Of a DNA stretch of 64,000 bases, positions 25,368 to 34,663 are shown piece by piece. Each line of letters opens with the position of its first letter. The stretch's first letter is position 1. A program made the position numbers and the translations under genes. A model generated the notes under the pieces. The model saw only the letters and a list, made by a program, of their open reading frames with translations, made no database searches and had not been told where the DNA came from. Source of the DNA: Georgenia ruanii (GTDB lineage Bacteria; Actinomycetota; Actinomycetes; Actinomycetales; Actinomycetaceae); contig NZ_VUKE01000006.1 of assembly GCF_009193175.1 (NCBI RefSeq), positions 1 through 64,000 on the forward strand, read 5' to 3'.

Positions 25368-26774
25368 ATGGCCGAGCCAGCAGTGACCGGGGCGTCCGTC
25401 GCGCGCGGGGTGCTGCTGCCGCTCGCGCTGGCGCAGTTCATCTGCAGCTTCGCCGGCTCGAACATGAACGTCATGATCAACGACATGAGCCGGGACCTGA
25501 ACACGACGGTCCACGGCATCCAGGTCGCGATCACGGCCTTCCTGCTCGTCATGGCGGCGTTCATGATCCCCGGCGGCAAGCTCACCGACCGCTACGGCCG
25601 CAAGCGGTGCTTCAACGTCGGGCTCGTCGTGTACGCCGTCGGCGCACTCATCAGTGCCGCCTCTCCCGGCCTTGGGATCCTCATCCTCGGGAACTCCCTC
25701 CTCGAGGGCATCGGCACCGCGCTGCTCATCCCGCCCGTGTACATCCTCGCGACGATGCTCTTCACCCAGGTCACCTCCCGGGCGCGGGCGTTCGGCGCCA
25801 TCAACGCCGCGGCCGGCATCGGCGCGGCCACTGGGCCGCTCATCGGCGGGCTCATCGCCACGGCCATCAGCTGGCGGGCGGCGTTCGTCTTCCAGGCGCT
25901 GGTCATCGGCGTGATCGTGCTGCTCAGCCGGCGCAGCCTCGAGGATCCGCTCCCGGCCGACCCGACGCGGCACTTCGACGTCCGCGGGGCGATCCTGTCC
26001 GCCGTCGGCCTCATCCTGCTCGTCATGGGGATCCTGGCGGCCAGCACGAACCTGCTCCTCATGCTCGCTCTCATCGTGGCCGGCGGCCTCGTGCTGGTGT
26101 GGTTCTTCGCCTGGGTGCGCGCCGAGGAGCGGACAGGGCAGGAGCCGTTGTTGTCCACACGGCTGTTCCGCAACCGCACGTCGAACCTCGGCCTCGTCAC
26201 GCAGAACGCCCAGTGGCTCATGCTCATGGGCACCTCGTTCGTCGTCGCCGCCTTTCTCCAGGTGGCCCGGGGGTACAACCCGATCCAGACGGGAGTGATC
26301 TTCACCGCGGCCACCGTCGGCGTGCTGCTCGCGTCGTTCGCCGCGCAGCGGCTGGCCCAGCGCTACGAGCAGCGGACGCTCATCGTCACCGGCTTCGTCG
26401 TGACCTGCTTCGGCATCGGGCTGCTCATCGCCCTCGTCCGGGTCTCGCCCAGCGCGTGGGCCCTCGCCCCGGGGCTCTTCGTCATCGGGCTCGGCGTCGG
26501 CATCATGATCACGCCGTCCGTCAACGTCGTGCAGTCCGCCTTCCCCGAGGCGCAGCAGGGAGAGATCTCCGGCCTCTCGCGCAGCGTGTCCAACCTCGGG
26601 TCTTCCCTGGGCACGGCGATCGCCGGCACGGTGCTCGTCGCCGGGCTCGCGGCGACCCCGGGTCGCAACTACGCACTGGCCATGATCGTGCTCGCGGTGG
26701 TGGGGATCATCGGCGCGGTGGCCGGCGCCATGCTGCCGGCGAACCGGCCCGCCGGGGCCCCGACGTCCGCCTGA
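25368..26774 (+). CDS. Second DHA2-type major facilitator transporter
   Basis: A 468-residue transporter; the ATG at 25368 has GGGGGG before it, and an ATG at 25329 is in frame but less likely. Motifs include LAQFICSFAGSNMNVMINDM, a motif D1 lacking the usual acidic residue, then GGKLTDRYGRKRCFNVG (motif A) and GIGAATGPLIGGLIATAISW (motif C). It differs from the transporter upstream in both ends and is probably a separate transcription unit, about 110 bases after the ATPase. A drug, acid or lipid exporter is likely; substrate unknown. Confidence 0.87.
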   Translation: MAEPAVTGASVARGVLLPLALAQFICSFAGSNMNVMINDMSRDLNTTVHGIQVAITAFLLVMAAFMIPGGKLTDRYGRKRCFNVGLVVYAVGALISAASPGLGILILGNSLLEGIGTALLIPPVYILATMLFTQVTSRARAFGAINAAAGIGAATGPLIGGLIATAISWRAAFVFQALVIGVIVLLSRRSLEDPLPADPTRHFDVRGAILSAVGLILLVMGILAASTNLLLMLALIVAGGLVLVWFFAWVRAEERTGQEPLLSTRLFRNRTSNLGLVTQNAQWLMLMGTSFVVAAFLQVARGYNPIQTGVIFTAATVGVLLASFAAQRLAQRYEQRTLIVTGFVVTCFGIGLLIALVRVSPSAWALAPGLFVIGLGVGIMITPSVNVVQSAFPEAQQGEISGLSRSVSNLGSSLGTAIAGTVLVAGLAATPGRNYALAMIVLAVVGIIGAVAGAMLPANRPAGAPTSA

Positions 26775-26828
26775 GGTGCGTCGCCGGGTCCGGCCCGCGC
26801 CGGGCGACCCGGTGCCACCATGGGGCGC

Positions 26829-27322
26829 ATGGGTCTGCCCGCCGCCCAGCTCTCCGCGGGCGAGCGCATCGTCCTGGAGACGCACGAGCACCGGCGGCAC
26901 CTGGTCGGGCCCGGGCTGATCTGCCTGGCGGCGGTCGTGGGGCTCGTCGTCGTCCTCGCCGCCGCCCGCAGCAGGGGCTCCTCGCCTGGCTGGACGCCGC
27001 CGCCTGGGCCGCGTGCGTCGTCGTCGTCGCCGTCTTCGGGGACTGGCCGCTTCTCGCCTGGAGCAGGCGCACCTACACGCTGACCACCGAGCGCCTCGCC
27101 ACCCGCGCCGGGGTGCTGCGCCGGTCGGGCCGGGACATCCCGCTCACGCGCATCAACGATGTGGCCTTCGAGCAAGGCATCGTCGACCGGCTGGTCGGGG
27201 CCGGCACGTTGAAGATCTCCGCGGCCAGCGAGCAGGGCACGCTCACGTTCGTCGACATCCCGCACGTGCACCAGACGTCCCTGCGGATCAACGAGCAGGT
27301 GCGGGCGGTCCAGGGCCGCTAG
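26829..27322 (+). pseudogene. PH (bPH2)-domain membrane protein, interrupted by a frameshift
   Basis: The first frame, from an ATG at 26820 or 26829, gives LSAGERIVLETHEHRRHLVG and a membrane helix (LICLAAVVGLVVVLAAA), then turns into low-complexity sequence. A frame shifted by -1 takes over near 26970 with LLAWLDAAAWAACVVVVAVF (second helix), then YTLTTERLATRAGVLRRSGR, DIPLTRINDVAFEQGIVDRL and GTLKISAASEQG. That is the bacterial PH-like YdbT/bPH2 domain with its usual order. Joined, the two halves make a normal protein of about 160 residues. The change is equivalent to one missing base within about 26960-26985. No slippery heptamer is evident, so this is either a recent mutation or a sequencing error. 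Confidence 0.75.
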
Positions 27323-27366
27323 CGGCGCCCCGCGTCGGCTCGGCAGGGCGGTCACGAAGGGGCGGG

Positions 27367-28080
27367 ATGGCGTGCAAGGCTGGGCAGATGTCGAGCGCCC
27401 GTTTCCTCGCCGTCGGCGGCCACCAGTTCGGGTACCTCCTGGCGGACGGGCCCCGGGCGTCGGTTCCGGTCGTCCTGTTGCACGCGTTGGGCGAGACGTC
27501 GGCGAGCTGGGCCGACTTCGTGCCCCGGTGTGCCGAGGCGGCCGATGTCTACGCGCTCGACCTGCGCGGGCATGGCCGGAGCGCCTGGAGCGGCCGCTAT
27601 GCGCTCAGCGTTATGGCCGCCGACGTGATCGCGTTCCTGGATGCGCTTGGTCTCGGTCGCGTGGACCTGGTCGGGCACTCGCTCGGCGGGTTGGTGGCGT
27701 GCCTGGCGGCGTCGGCGGCACCGGACCGGGTGCGGAAGCTGGTGCTCGAGGACGTGCCCATGCCCTACCCCCGTGAGCCGGGGTCGTTGGTCAGGCCCGA
27801 GGGCGAGCTCGACTTCGACTGGGAGATGGTCGGCGAGCTCCGCGCGGAGCTGGACACCCCGACTCCCGAGTGGCCCTCGCTGCTGGCCAAGGTCCAGGCT
27901 GACACCCTGGTGCTCGGCGGGGGCCCGTCGAGCCACCTGCCCCAAGAGCACGTCCGCGGGATGGCGGCGACGATCCCGGGTGCTCGCTTCGTGGAGATCG
28001 GCGGTGGGCACATGGTGCACGCCGCGAAGCCCGATGACTTCGCCGCCGCGGTGCTCGGTCATCTGCGGCGGGGTCGCTGA
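27367..28080 (+). CDS. Alpha/beta-fold hydrolase
   Basis: A 237-residue hydrolase; ATG at 27367 has AAGGGG upstream, and 27388 is an alternative. The fold is shown by VVLLHALGETSASWADF (oxyanion-hole region), DLRGHGRSAW, the nucleophile elbow VGHSLGGLVA, an Asp candidate in DTLVLGGGPSSHLP and the catalytic His in IGGGHMVHAAKP. It could be an esterase, lipase or dehalogenase-like enzyme; no substrate clue exists in the context. It is convergent with tRNA-Lys. Confidence 0.88.
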   Translation: MACKAGQMSSARFLAVGGHQFGYLLADGPRASVPVVLLHALGETSASWADFVPRCAEAADVYALDLRGHGRSAWSGRYALSVMAADVIAFLDALGLGRVDLVGHSLGGLVACLAASAAPDRVRKLVLEDVPMPYPREPGSLVRPEGELDFDWEMVGELRAELDTPTPEWPSLLAKVQADTLVLGGGPSSHLPQEHVRGMAATIPGARFVEIGGGHMVHAAKPDDFAAAVLGHLRRGR

Positions 28081-28116
28081 GGTGCTGCGCTGCGTCGCGA
28101 ACCGCAGGTCACAAGG

Positions 28117-28189
28117 TGGGCCCCGTGGGGATCGAACCCACAACCCGCGGATTAAAAGTCCGCTGCTCTGCCGATTGAGCTAGAGGCCC
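28117..28189 (-). tRNA. tRNA-Lys (TTT)
   Basis: A 73-nt cloverleaf on the minus strand: acceptor GGGCCTC/GGGGCCC, discriminator A, anticodon loop CTTTTAA giving TTT, T stem GTGGG with loop TTCGATC. CCA is only partly present in the genome. A CATACT -10-like hexamer lies upstream on the minus strand at 28245-28240. Confidence 0.96.
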
Positions 28190-28301
28190 GGGGGTTCCAC
28201 TCTTTGATCCACGAAACGCTCCGCGGAACCCTCCCCGGAAGTATGCCAGCGTCCGGCGGTCGCCCGACGCGCCCGATCCGTCCGGCGGCGCCCGGGCCCG
28301 C

Positions 28302-28937
28302 TCAGACTCGGGCGGCCACCCGGGCTCGGGCCGGCGTCTCCGGCGCGAGCAGCCGAGCGGCCAGCGGGGCCAGCGCGACGCACGTCAGAGCGAACATCAG
28401 GATCCCGGACACGGCGTCGGGCGCCGCGAAGTCGGCGGCCAGCGCCGCCACCAGCGTCACTGCCGCCCACCGCGGTGCCAGCCGCGTCCGCCAGAGGGCG
28501 ACGGCGAGGGCGAGGGTGCCCGCCACCGTCGCCACCAGCACGGGGACGATGAGCAGCACGAAGGACGGTGCCGTGAACATCGCCGCGGCGATCTCGGCCG
28601 CGCCCGCCCGGTCCGGCTGGTGGGCGAGCGGGTACTGGGCCAGCACGTAGGCCACGGGACCGATGTGGAGTGCCCACCCCAACGCCGCGACGACCGTCGC
28701 CACGACGCCGAGGCGTGAGCCCCGGGCGCAGAACCACTCGGTGAGCCCGAGCAGGGCACCGGCGAAGCACAGGAACGAGACGACCAGGAGCACGTTCGCA
28801 CCCAGCCAGCGCGAGGGCTCCGCCTGGATCAGGACGAGCTGCGCGCCGGCGTCGGCGGACGCAGGGAGCAGGACCGTGCCGACCAGGCCGGCAAGCGGGG
28901 CGGTGAGCAGTGCGACGGCGGTGCCTCGGCGCGACAT
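28302..28937 (-). CDS. Hypothetical membrane protein with six predicted helices
   Basis: A 211-residue protein; the ATG at 28937 has GGAGG six bases upstream, so the longer open frame is rejected. Helices are predicted near residues 5-25, 44-63, 75-96, 122-145, 152-172 and 178-198, with charged residues only in loops. The family is not recognised; DUF4386-like proteins have a similar layout. It is divergent from the histidine kinase gene at 29097, with a shared 159-base region, and could be a target of that two-component system. Confidence 0.75.
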   Translation of the reverse strand: MSRRGTAVALLTAPLAGLVGTVLLPASADAGAQLVLIQAEPSRWLGANVLLVVSFLCFAGALLGLTEWFCARGSRLGVVATVVAALGWALHIGPVAYVLAQYPLAHQPDRAGAAEIAAAMFTAPSFVLLIVPVLVATVAGTLALAVALWRTRLAPRWAAVTLVAALAADFAAPDAVSGILMFALTCVALAPLAARLLAPETPARARVAARV

Positions 28938-29096
28938 CTGGGCCTCCAAGGGAGCAGGGGTTGGTGCTGCCGACGCTAGGGACGGCCGGCGCCGGAATCG
29001 TCGGAGATCACGCCGAACCGCATACGAGCCTGCTCGTATGCGCCTCCCACCACGGGTCGACGCCGCACGGGACGGCACGCCGCTACGGTTCGTGCC

Positions 29097-30278
29097 ATGA
29101 CCGACGACGCTGCCGGCGCCCTGGGGCAGTGGCTGCGGGCCCGGCCGCGGCTCGTGGACGCCACCGTGGGTGCGGTCCTCGTCGCGCTCGGTGCCGGTCA
29201 GGTCGTGGCGGCGGGCGGCGGGGCGACGGCGCTGATCGCCGCCGTGGCCATGACGGCGCCCGTGGTGTGGCGGCGCCGACGGCCCCTGGCGGCCGTCCTG
29301 GTCGGGTGGTCAGCGCTCTTCGTCGCGGAGGGCCTGGGCGCGGACGTCACGAGCCAGGGCTATGCGGCCGTGATCGCGCTCGTCCTCACTGTCTACTCGG
29401 TCGCCGTACACGCCCCGCTCCGCCGGGCGCTGGCCGGCCTGGTCGCGGCGCTGGCCCTGGTGTGGGGTGCGATCCCGTTCGCCGCGTCGCAGACGGTGGC
29501 CGACTTCGCGTTCACCGCTCTGATCACGCTCGCGCCCTGGCTCGCGGGCCGCACCATCCGGGACCGGCAGCTGCGCATCGCCGAGCTGCGCCGCCTGGCC
29601 CGGGAGCTGGAGTGCGAGCGGGAGGAGCGGGCCAACGAGGCGAGGGATGCGGAGCGCTCCCGCATCGCCCGGGAGATGCACGATGTCCTCGCACACACGG
29701 TCAGCGTCGTGGTGGTCCAGCTCGGCGCCGTCGAGCGCATCGTGGAGTCCGACCCGGCCACGGCGCGCTCGGTGGTCGCGTCGGTGCGCGCCACCGCGAA
29801 GTCCGCGCTCGCCGAGCTGCGGTTCCTGCTGGGGCTCGACGGCGCTTCCACGGCCGGGCCTCGTCCCTCCCTCGCCCGGCTCGGCGACCTCGCCGACGAC
29901 ATGCGCGCCGCCGGTGTACCGGTCGAGCTGACGGTCAGCGGGGCGGTCGCTGGGCTGCCGCCGGCGGTCGACCTGGCCGTCTACCGGATCGTCCAGGAGT
30001 CCCTCACGAACGTCATGCGCCACGCCACCGGCGCATCCGCCCGTGCCCTGGTGATGGTGGACGCGGACGCCGTGCGCCTCACGGTCGAGGACGACGGGGC
30101 CACCCGTTCCGCTCCGGCGCATCCGCCCGGGGCGCCCGGGAGGGCCGGCTACGGCCTGGTCGGGATGACGGAGCGGGCCCGGCTGTGCGGAGGCGACCTC
30201 GAGGCCGGGCCGCGGCCGGGCGGAGGTTTCGCCGTCCGGGCGTGGCTGCCCCTGGTGCGGGCCGTGAGCGTGGCGTGA
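29097..30278 (+). CDS. NarL-type sensor histidine kinase
   Basis: A 393-residue kinase. Four or five N-terminal helices (about 20-155) form a membrane sensor without a large extracellular domain. A coiled-coil (LRRLARELECEREERANEAR) leads to the HisKA_3 dimerisation domain with the phospho-accepting His in EMHDVLAH (His195). The HATPase domain follows with NVMRHATG (N box), VEDDG, and GYGLVGMTERARLCGG. It autophosphorylates and passes phosphate to the response regulator immediately downstream (GTGA overlap). TACGGT lies 7 bases before the ATG, which suggests a leaderless mRNA. Confidence 0.93.
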   Translation: MTDDAAGALGQWLRARPRLVDATVGAVLVALGAGQVVAAGGGATALIAAVAMTAPVVWRRRRPLAAVLVGWSALFVAEGLGADVTSQGYAAVIALVLTVYSVAVHAPLRRALAGLVAALALVWGAIPFAASQTVADFAFTALITLAPWLAGRTIRDRQLRIAELRRLARELECEREERANEARDAERSRIAREMHDVLAHTVSVVVVQLGAVERIVESDPATARSVVASVRATAKSALAELRFLLGLDGASTAGPRPSLARLGDLADDMRAAGVPVELTVSGAVAGLPPAVDLAVYRIVQESLTNVMRHATGASARALVMVDADAVRLTVEDDGATRSAPAHPPGAPGRAGYGLVGMTERARLCGGDLEAGPRPGGGFAVRAWLPLVRAVSVA

Positions 30279-30934
30279 TCCGGATCCTGCTGGCCGACGA
30301 CCAGTCGCTCGTCCGTGCCGGGTTCCGGCTCATCCTCGAGACCGAGGAAGATCTCGAGGTCGTGGGCGAGAGCGCCGACGGGCGGCAGGCGGTCGCCGCC
30401 ACCCGTGAGCTCCGACCGGACCTCGTGCTCATGGACATCCGGATGCCGGTGCTCGACGGGATCGGCGCGAGCCGTGAGCTGGCGAGGGCCGGCGCCACGG
30501 CCAAGGTGCTGGTGCTCACCACCTTCGACGACGATGCCCTCGTCCACGACGCGCTGCGCGCCGGAGCGAGCGGGTTCCTCCTCAAGGACGTGGATCCTCC
30601 GGACCTCGTCCATGCCTGCCGGACCGTCGTCCGTGACGAGGCGTTGCTCGCTCCGGCCATCACCCGGCGGCTTGTCGAACGGTTCCTCGCCAGTCCGCCG
30701 CCGGGCCGACTTCCGGCGGCGTTCTCCCGGCTGACGGCGCGCGAGCTCGAGGTGTTCACGCTGATGGCGCGGGGCCTGGACAACCAGGAGGTCGCCGACC
30801 GGCTGGTCATCTCCGCCACGACCGTCCGCACGCACATCACCCGCATCCTCGCCAAGCTTGGCCTGCGTGACCGGGTGCAAGCCGTCGTCCTCGGCTACGA
30901 GTCCGGGCTGGTCCGTCCCGGTGAGGGCGCCTGA
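30275..30934 (+). CDS. NarL/LuxR-family response regulator
   Basis: A 219-residue regulator whose GTG overlaps the kinase stop. The receiver domain shows the acidic pair in LLADDQ and the phospho-accepting Asp54 in VLMDIRMP, plus Lys in GFLLKDVDP. The C-terminal LuxR-type helix-turn-helix is LTARELEVFTLMARGLDNQE, then VADRLVISATTVRTHITRIL. It binds DNA once phosphorylated by the partner kinase. Targets probably include the divergent membrane gene at 28302-28937, as is common for this class, but no binding site was identified. Confidence 0.95.
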   Translation: MIRILLADDQSLVRAGFRLILETEEDLEVVGESADGRQAVAATRELRPDLVLMDIRMPVLDGIGASRELARAGATAKVLVLTTFDDDALVHDALRAGASGFLLKDVDPPDLVHACRTVVRDEALLAPAITRRLVERFLASPPPGRLPAAFSRLTARELEVFTLMARGLDNQEVADRLVISATTVRTHITRILAKLGLRDRVQAVVLGYESGLVRPGEGA

Positions 30935-30978
30935 CCCTCAGATCCAGGTCGGACGCGGCCGTGGCCGCGCCAGGGACG

Positions 30979-31683
30979 TCACGCGCGCGGGCCGGCGGCG
31001 TCGAGCACCGCCGCCACGCCGTCGAGGACGCCCGGCAGAGCGGCGGCGTCCCACGTGGCTCCGTCCGCGACCCAGACCAGCCAGCCCTGGTCGAAGACCA
31101 GGACGTCGGGGTCGACCGCCTTGACCGCCTCCACCACCGCCGGCCGGTAGAGGGCGGCGGCGACGCCGAGGTCGGTGCCGGTCAGCCAGAAGCGCCGGTC
31201 GAAGGCCTCGTCGCCGACCTGGACGTCGGCCCCGAACGCCGCGGTGAGCCGGTCGGCGGCGCCCTCGCGGCGCAGCAGCACCGGCGGGACGGTGGCGGGC
31301 GTGCGGACGGCGAGCACGCGGGCGTGGCGCCGCATCCGGGTCTGGCCGCCGCCGGTGGAGTACCCGTAGTCGTAGGCGACGAACTCGCGGGCGGCGCCGG
31401 CGCACCGGACCTGCCCGCGGATCAGGTGGTAGGCGCGGCGGTGCTGCCCCGTGCCGAAGGGCGCGAAGATCCACCGGTCGTCCCAGTCGCGGTCGCCCTG
31501 TGCCAGGTAGGACCAGCCGCGCCCGTGCGCCAGCGCCTGCAGGGCGGTGCTGCTCGCGACGTCGCCGCGGCGCTTGACCCACCTGGCTGCCACGGTGATC
31601 GCCGTGGCGACCGGGATGAGGACGAGCCCGGGGTTCAGGCCATGCCCATCGGCGCTTGCTGCGGCCCACACGTCGATATGCAC
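30979..31683 (-). CDS. Hypothetical protein with N-terminal membrane segment
   Basis: About 234 residues from a GTG at 31683; in-frame codons up to 31785 exist but give a low-complexity extension. A single helix (LNPGLVLIPVATAITVAARW) is followed by a globular region: GRGWSYLAQGDRDWDDRW, FGTGQHRRAYHLIRGQ, REFVAYDYGYSTG and ALYRPAVVEAV. Proteins of this pattern, whose middle part describes a value compared across a cell envelope component, are common in actinomycetes but lack an assigned function. It is convergent with the response regulator and divergent from the next gene. Confidence 0.7.
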   Translation of the reverse strand: MHIDVWAAASADGHGLNPGLVLIPVATAITVAARWVKRRGDVASSTALQALAHGRGWSYLAQGDRDWDDRWIFAPFGTGQHRRAYHLIRGQVRCAGAAREFVAYDYGYSTGGGQTRMRRHARVLAVRTPATVPPVLLRREGAADRLTAAFGADVQVGDEAFDRRFWLTGTDLGVAAALYRPAVVEAVKAVDPDVLVFDQGWLVWVADGATWDAAALPGVLDGVAAVLDAAGPRA

Positions 31684-31898
31684 GAGGCGAGCATCGGCGC
31701 TGACGGAACCCGTCCGCAAGCAGCGGCGAGGGACGAACCGGAGCGTGGGCGCCCCAGTGGCCCCCGCCGCCGCCGGCGGCCGCACGACCGCCGCCCCCTG
31801 CGCCGGGGGAGGCGGTGAGAGACAATCGCGGGGCGGTGCCCCTCCGGCGCCGTCCCACCGCGGCCACCAGGCCCCGACACAGCCCGAGGGAGGCAGTG

Positions 31899-32534
31899 AT
31901 GACCGAGCGACGGTTCCGCCGGCCGGCGATGCTCGACCCCGCGCAGGCGGAGGAGATCCAGGGCGACGAGGACCCGGCCACCCGGTCGGAGATCGCCCAC
32001 ACCACCGCCCAGGCCCTCGTGCACGGCGGGCGCGCGGGCGCCGAGGAGGACCCCGAGCTCGTCCAGCGCCTCGTGCACCTGGTCGACACCGAGGGCCTCG
32101 ACGAGATCGCGGCCCTGTGGGCGCGCAGCCCGCACACCACCCTGCCCGGCACGCTGTGGCGGCTGTACCTGCTGCGCGAGTGGGTCCGCCGCGACCCGCA
32201 GACCGTCGCCGACCGCTACCGGCTGGGCGTGCAGCGCGCGGAGGTGGCGGGCGCCGTCGCCGGGGTGGCGAGCCCGCCGGGACCGGAGGACGTCAAGGTG
32301 CTCGTCGACAAGGTCCTCGCCGGCCTCTACGACGCCGACCTCGCCGTCGCCCTCGAGCGCGCGGCCGCCTTCCTGCGGGTCCTCGCCACCGGCTCCGCGA
32401 TCGACGCGGACTGGATCCAGGAGGACGACGACGAGCTTGCCTTCCGGGTCACCCGGCGGGCCGGCGGGCTGCTGAGCACCGCCGAGGAGCTGGAGGAGGC
32501 GGCCGAGCTCTACCGCGCGGGCAAGCTGGACTGA
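31899..32534 (+). CDS. Conserved actinobacterial protein of unknown function
   Basis: A 211-residue, mostly helical protein with no signal or membrane segment; ATG at 31899 is preceded by GGGAGG. Notable stretches are TTAQALVHGGRAGAEEDPEL, TLPGTLWRLYLLREWVRRDP, VLVDKVLAGLYDADLAVALE and ELEEAAELYRAGKLD. The pattern is familiar from actinomycete genomes, where homologues are sometimes mislabelled as an RNA polymerase subunit, but no polymerase motif is present. It precedes the acyl-CoA dehydrogenase by 77 bases. Confidence 0.8.
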   Translation: MTERRFRRPAMLDPAQAEEIQGDEDPATRSEIAHTTAQALVHGGRAGAEEDPELVQRLVHLVDTEGLDEIAALWARSPHTTLPGTLWRLYLLREWVRRDPQTVADRYRLGVQRAEVAGAVAGVASPPGPEDVKVLVDKVLAGLYDADLAVALERAAAFLRVLATGSAIDADWIQEDDDELAFRVTRRAGGLLSTAEELEEAAELYRAGKLD

Positions 32535-32611
32535 CTCGCCCGTTCCCCTTCCTCGCCGCACCGGAATAGGTGATACTCCCCGTACCGGCAACGACGCGGG
32601 GGAGGGGCCCG

Positions 32612-34585
32612 ATGGCGGCATCGACGCAGGTCAGGCAGGCGCACGAGGGCGCGGGGCGCGCCCGGGTGAGCGAACGGGAGGCCCGGCGCGTCGCCGAGGC
32701 GGCCCGGCAGACGGAGTGGGAGCTGCCGTCCTTCGCCAAGGAGCTCTACCTCGGCCGTTTCCGGCCCGACCTCATCGCCCCGCACCCGCGCACCGACCCC
32801 GAGACGGCGGCCCGCGGGGACGCCTACCTCGAGCGGCTGGCCGCGTACCTGTCCGAGCACGTCGACGGCCGGCAGATCGAGCGCGACGCCCGCATCCCCG
32901 ACGACGTCGTGACCGGCCTCGCCGAGCTGGGCACCTTCGGGATCAAGATCCCGCGGGAGTACGGCGGGCTCGAGCTGGGCCAGGTGCACTACAACCGGGC
33001 GCTGATGCTGCTGGGCTCGGTCAGCGCCAGCATCGGCGCGCTCGTCTCGGCGCACCAGTCCATCGGGGTGCCCGAGCCGGTCAAGCAGTTCGGCACCGAG
33101 GAGCAGAAGCGGGCCTTCCTGCCCCGCTGCGCCGCCGGCGCCATCTCCGCGTTCCTGCTCACCGAGCCCGACGTCGGCTCCGACCCCGCCCGGCTGCACG
33201 CCACCGCCACGCCCACCGACGACGGCGACTACCTCCTCGACGGCGTGAAGCTGTGGTCGACCAACGGCGTCGTCGCCGAGCTCCTCGTGGTCATGGCCCG
33301 GGTGCCGGCCTCGGAGGGCCACCGCGGCGGCATCACCGCCTTCGTCGTGGAGGGGGACGCCCCGGGCATCACCGTCGAGCGGCGCAACGCGTTCATGGGG
33401 CTGCGCGGGCTGGAGAACGGCGTGACCCGCTTCGACCGGGTGCGGGTGCCCGCCGGGAACGTCCTCGGCCGGGAGGGCGCGGGCCTGAGGATCGCGCTGA
33501 CCACCCTCAACGCGGGCCGCCTGTCCATCCCGGCGCTGTGCGTCGGGGCGAGCAAGTGGTGCCTGAAGATCGGCCGGGAGTGGGCCCGCGAGCGGGTCCA
33601 GTGGGGCAAGCCGGTGGGCCGGCACGCCGCCGTCGCCCACAAGATCGCCTTCATGGCGACCGCCACCTACGCCCAGGAGGCGGTCCTCGAGCTCGCCGGG
33701 CACCTGGCCGACGCCGGCCGCACGGACATCCGCATCGAGGCCGCCCTCGCCAAGCTGTTCACCTCCGAGACGGCGTGGCAGGTGGCCGACGAGCTCGTGC
33801 AGGTGCGCGGGGGCCGCGGGTACGAGACCGCCGACTCCCTCGCCGCGCGCGGCGAGCGGGCCGTCCCGGTCGAGCAGGTGCTGCGCGACCTGCGCATCAA
33901 CCGGATCTTCGAGGGCTCGACGGAGATCATGCACCTGCTCATCGCCCGCGAGGCCGTCGACGCCCACCTCGCCGTCGCCGGCGACCTGGTCGACCCCGAC
34001 GCGGCCGCCGCCGTCAAGGCCCGGGCCGCCGCCCGCGCCGGCGCGTTCTACGCCGCCTGGTTCCCGCCGCTGCTGGCCGGGCCCGGCCAGCTGCCCACCG
34101 CCTTCGCCGAGTACGGCCCGCTCGCCACCCACCTGCGCTACGTCGAGCGCGCCTCGCGGCGCCTGGCCCGCGCGACGTTCTACGGGATGGTCCGCTGGCA
34201 GGGCGGCCTGGAGCAGCGGCAGGGCTTCCTGGGCCGGGTCGTGGACATCGGCGCCGAGCTGTTCTCCATGGCGGCGGTGTGCGTGCGCGCGCAGATGCAG
34301 CGCGCCGACGGCGGCGCGGCCGGCGAGGGCGCGGCGCGCCTGGCCGGTGCCTGGTGCCGCCGCTCCCGCCGGCGGGTGGACCGGCTCTTCGCCGAGCTGT
34401 GGGAGAACACCGACGACGTCGACGAGCAGCTGGCGGCGGAGGTGCTGGCCGGGACCCACGCGTGGGCGGAGGCGGGCGTCCTCGACCCGTCCGAGGGCAC
34501 CGGCCCGTGGATCGCCCCCGGCGCCCCGGGCCCGTCCGCCGTCCCCGACGTCTCCCGCCGGATGATCTCCCCACGGGGCCGGTAG
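32612..34585 (+). CDS. Acyl-CoA dehydrogenase family protein
   Basis: A 657-residue flavoenzyme; the ATG at 32612 follows GGGGGAGGGG. The N-terminal alpha domain holds ELGTFGIKIPREYGGLELGQ, the beta domain holds AISAFLLTEPDVGSDPARLH (FAD/acyl contact) and KLWSTNGVVAELLVVMARV. The C-terminal helices include RERVQWGKPVGRHAAVAHKI and VRGGRGYETADSL, then IFEGSTEIMHLLIAREAVD with Glu in the usual catalytic base region. About 150 extra residues at the C-terminus resemble the dimer extension of very-long-chain enzymes. It would oxidise acyl-CoA to the enoyl form; chain length is unknown. Confidence 0.93.
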   Translation: MAASTQVRQAHEGAGRARVSEREARRVAEAARQTEWELPSFAKELYLGRFRPDLIAPHPRTDPETAARGDAYLERLAAYLSEHVDGRQIERDARIPDDVVTGLAELGTFGIKIPREYGGLELGQVHYNRALMLLGSVSASIGALVSAHQSIGVPEPVKQFGTEEQKRAFLPRCAAGAISAFLLTEPDVGSDPARLHATATPTDDGDYLLDGVKLWSTNGVVAELLVVMARVPASEGHRGGITAFVVEGDAPGITVERRNAFMGLRGLENGVTRFDRVRVPAGNVLGREGAGLRIALTTLNAGRLSIPALCVGASKWCLKIGREWARERVQWGKPVGRHAAVAHKIAFMATATYAQEAVLELAGHLADAGRTDIRIEAALAKLFTSETAWQVADELVQVRGGRGYETADSLAARGERAVPVEQVLRDLRINRIFEGSTEIMHLLIAREAVDAHLAVAGDLVDPDAAAAVKARAAARAGAFYAAWFPPLLAGPGQLPTAFAEYGPLATHLRYVERASRRLARATFYGMVRWQGGLEQRQGFLGRVVDIGAELFSMAAVCVRAQMQRADGGAAGEGAARLAGAWCRRSRRRVDRLFAELWENTDDVDEQLAAEVLAGTHAWAEAGVLDPSEGTGPWIAPGAPGPSAVPDVSRRMISPRGR

Positions 34586-34663
34586 CGGGTCCGAATTGCC
34601 GCCGCCCCCGCACCCCGGGTGAAATGGGTCCGACCCGCGGACGCGGGAGCGGGAGGACACGGC

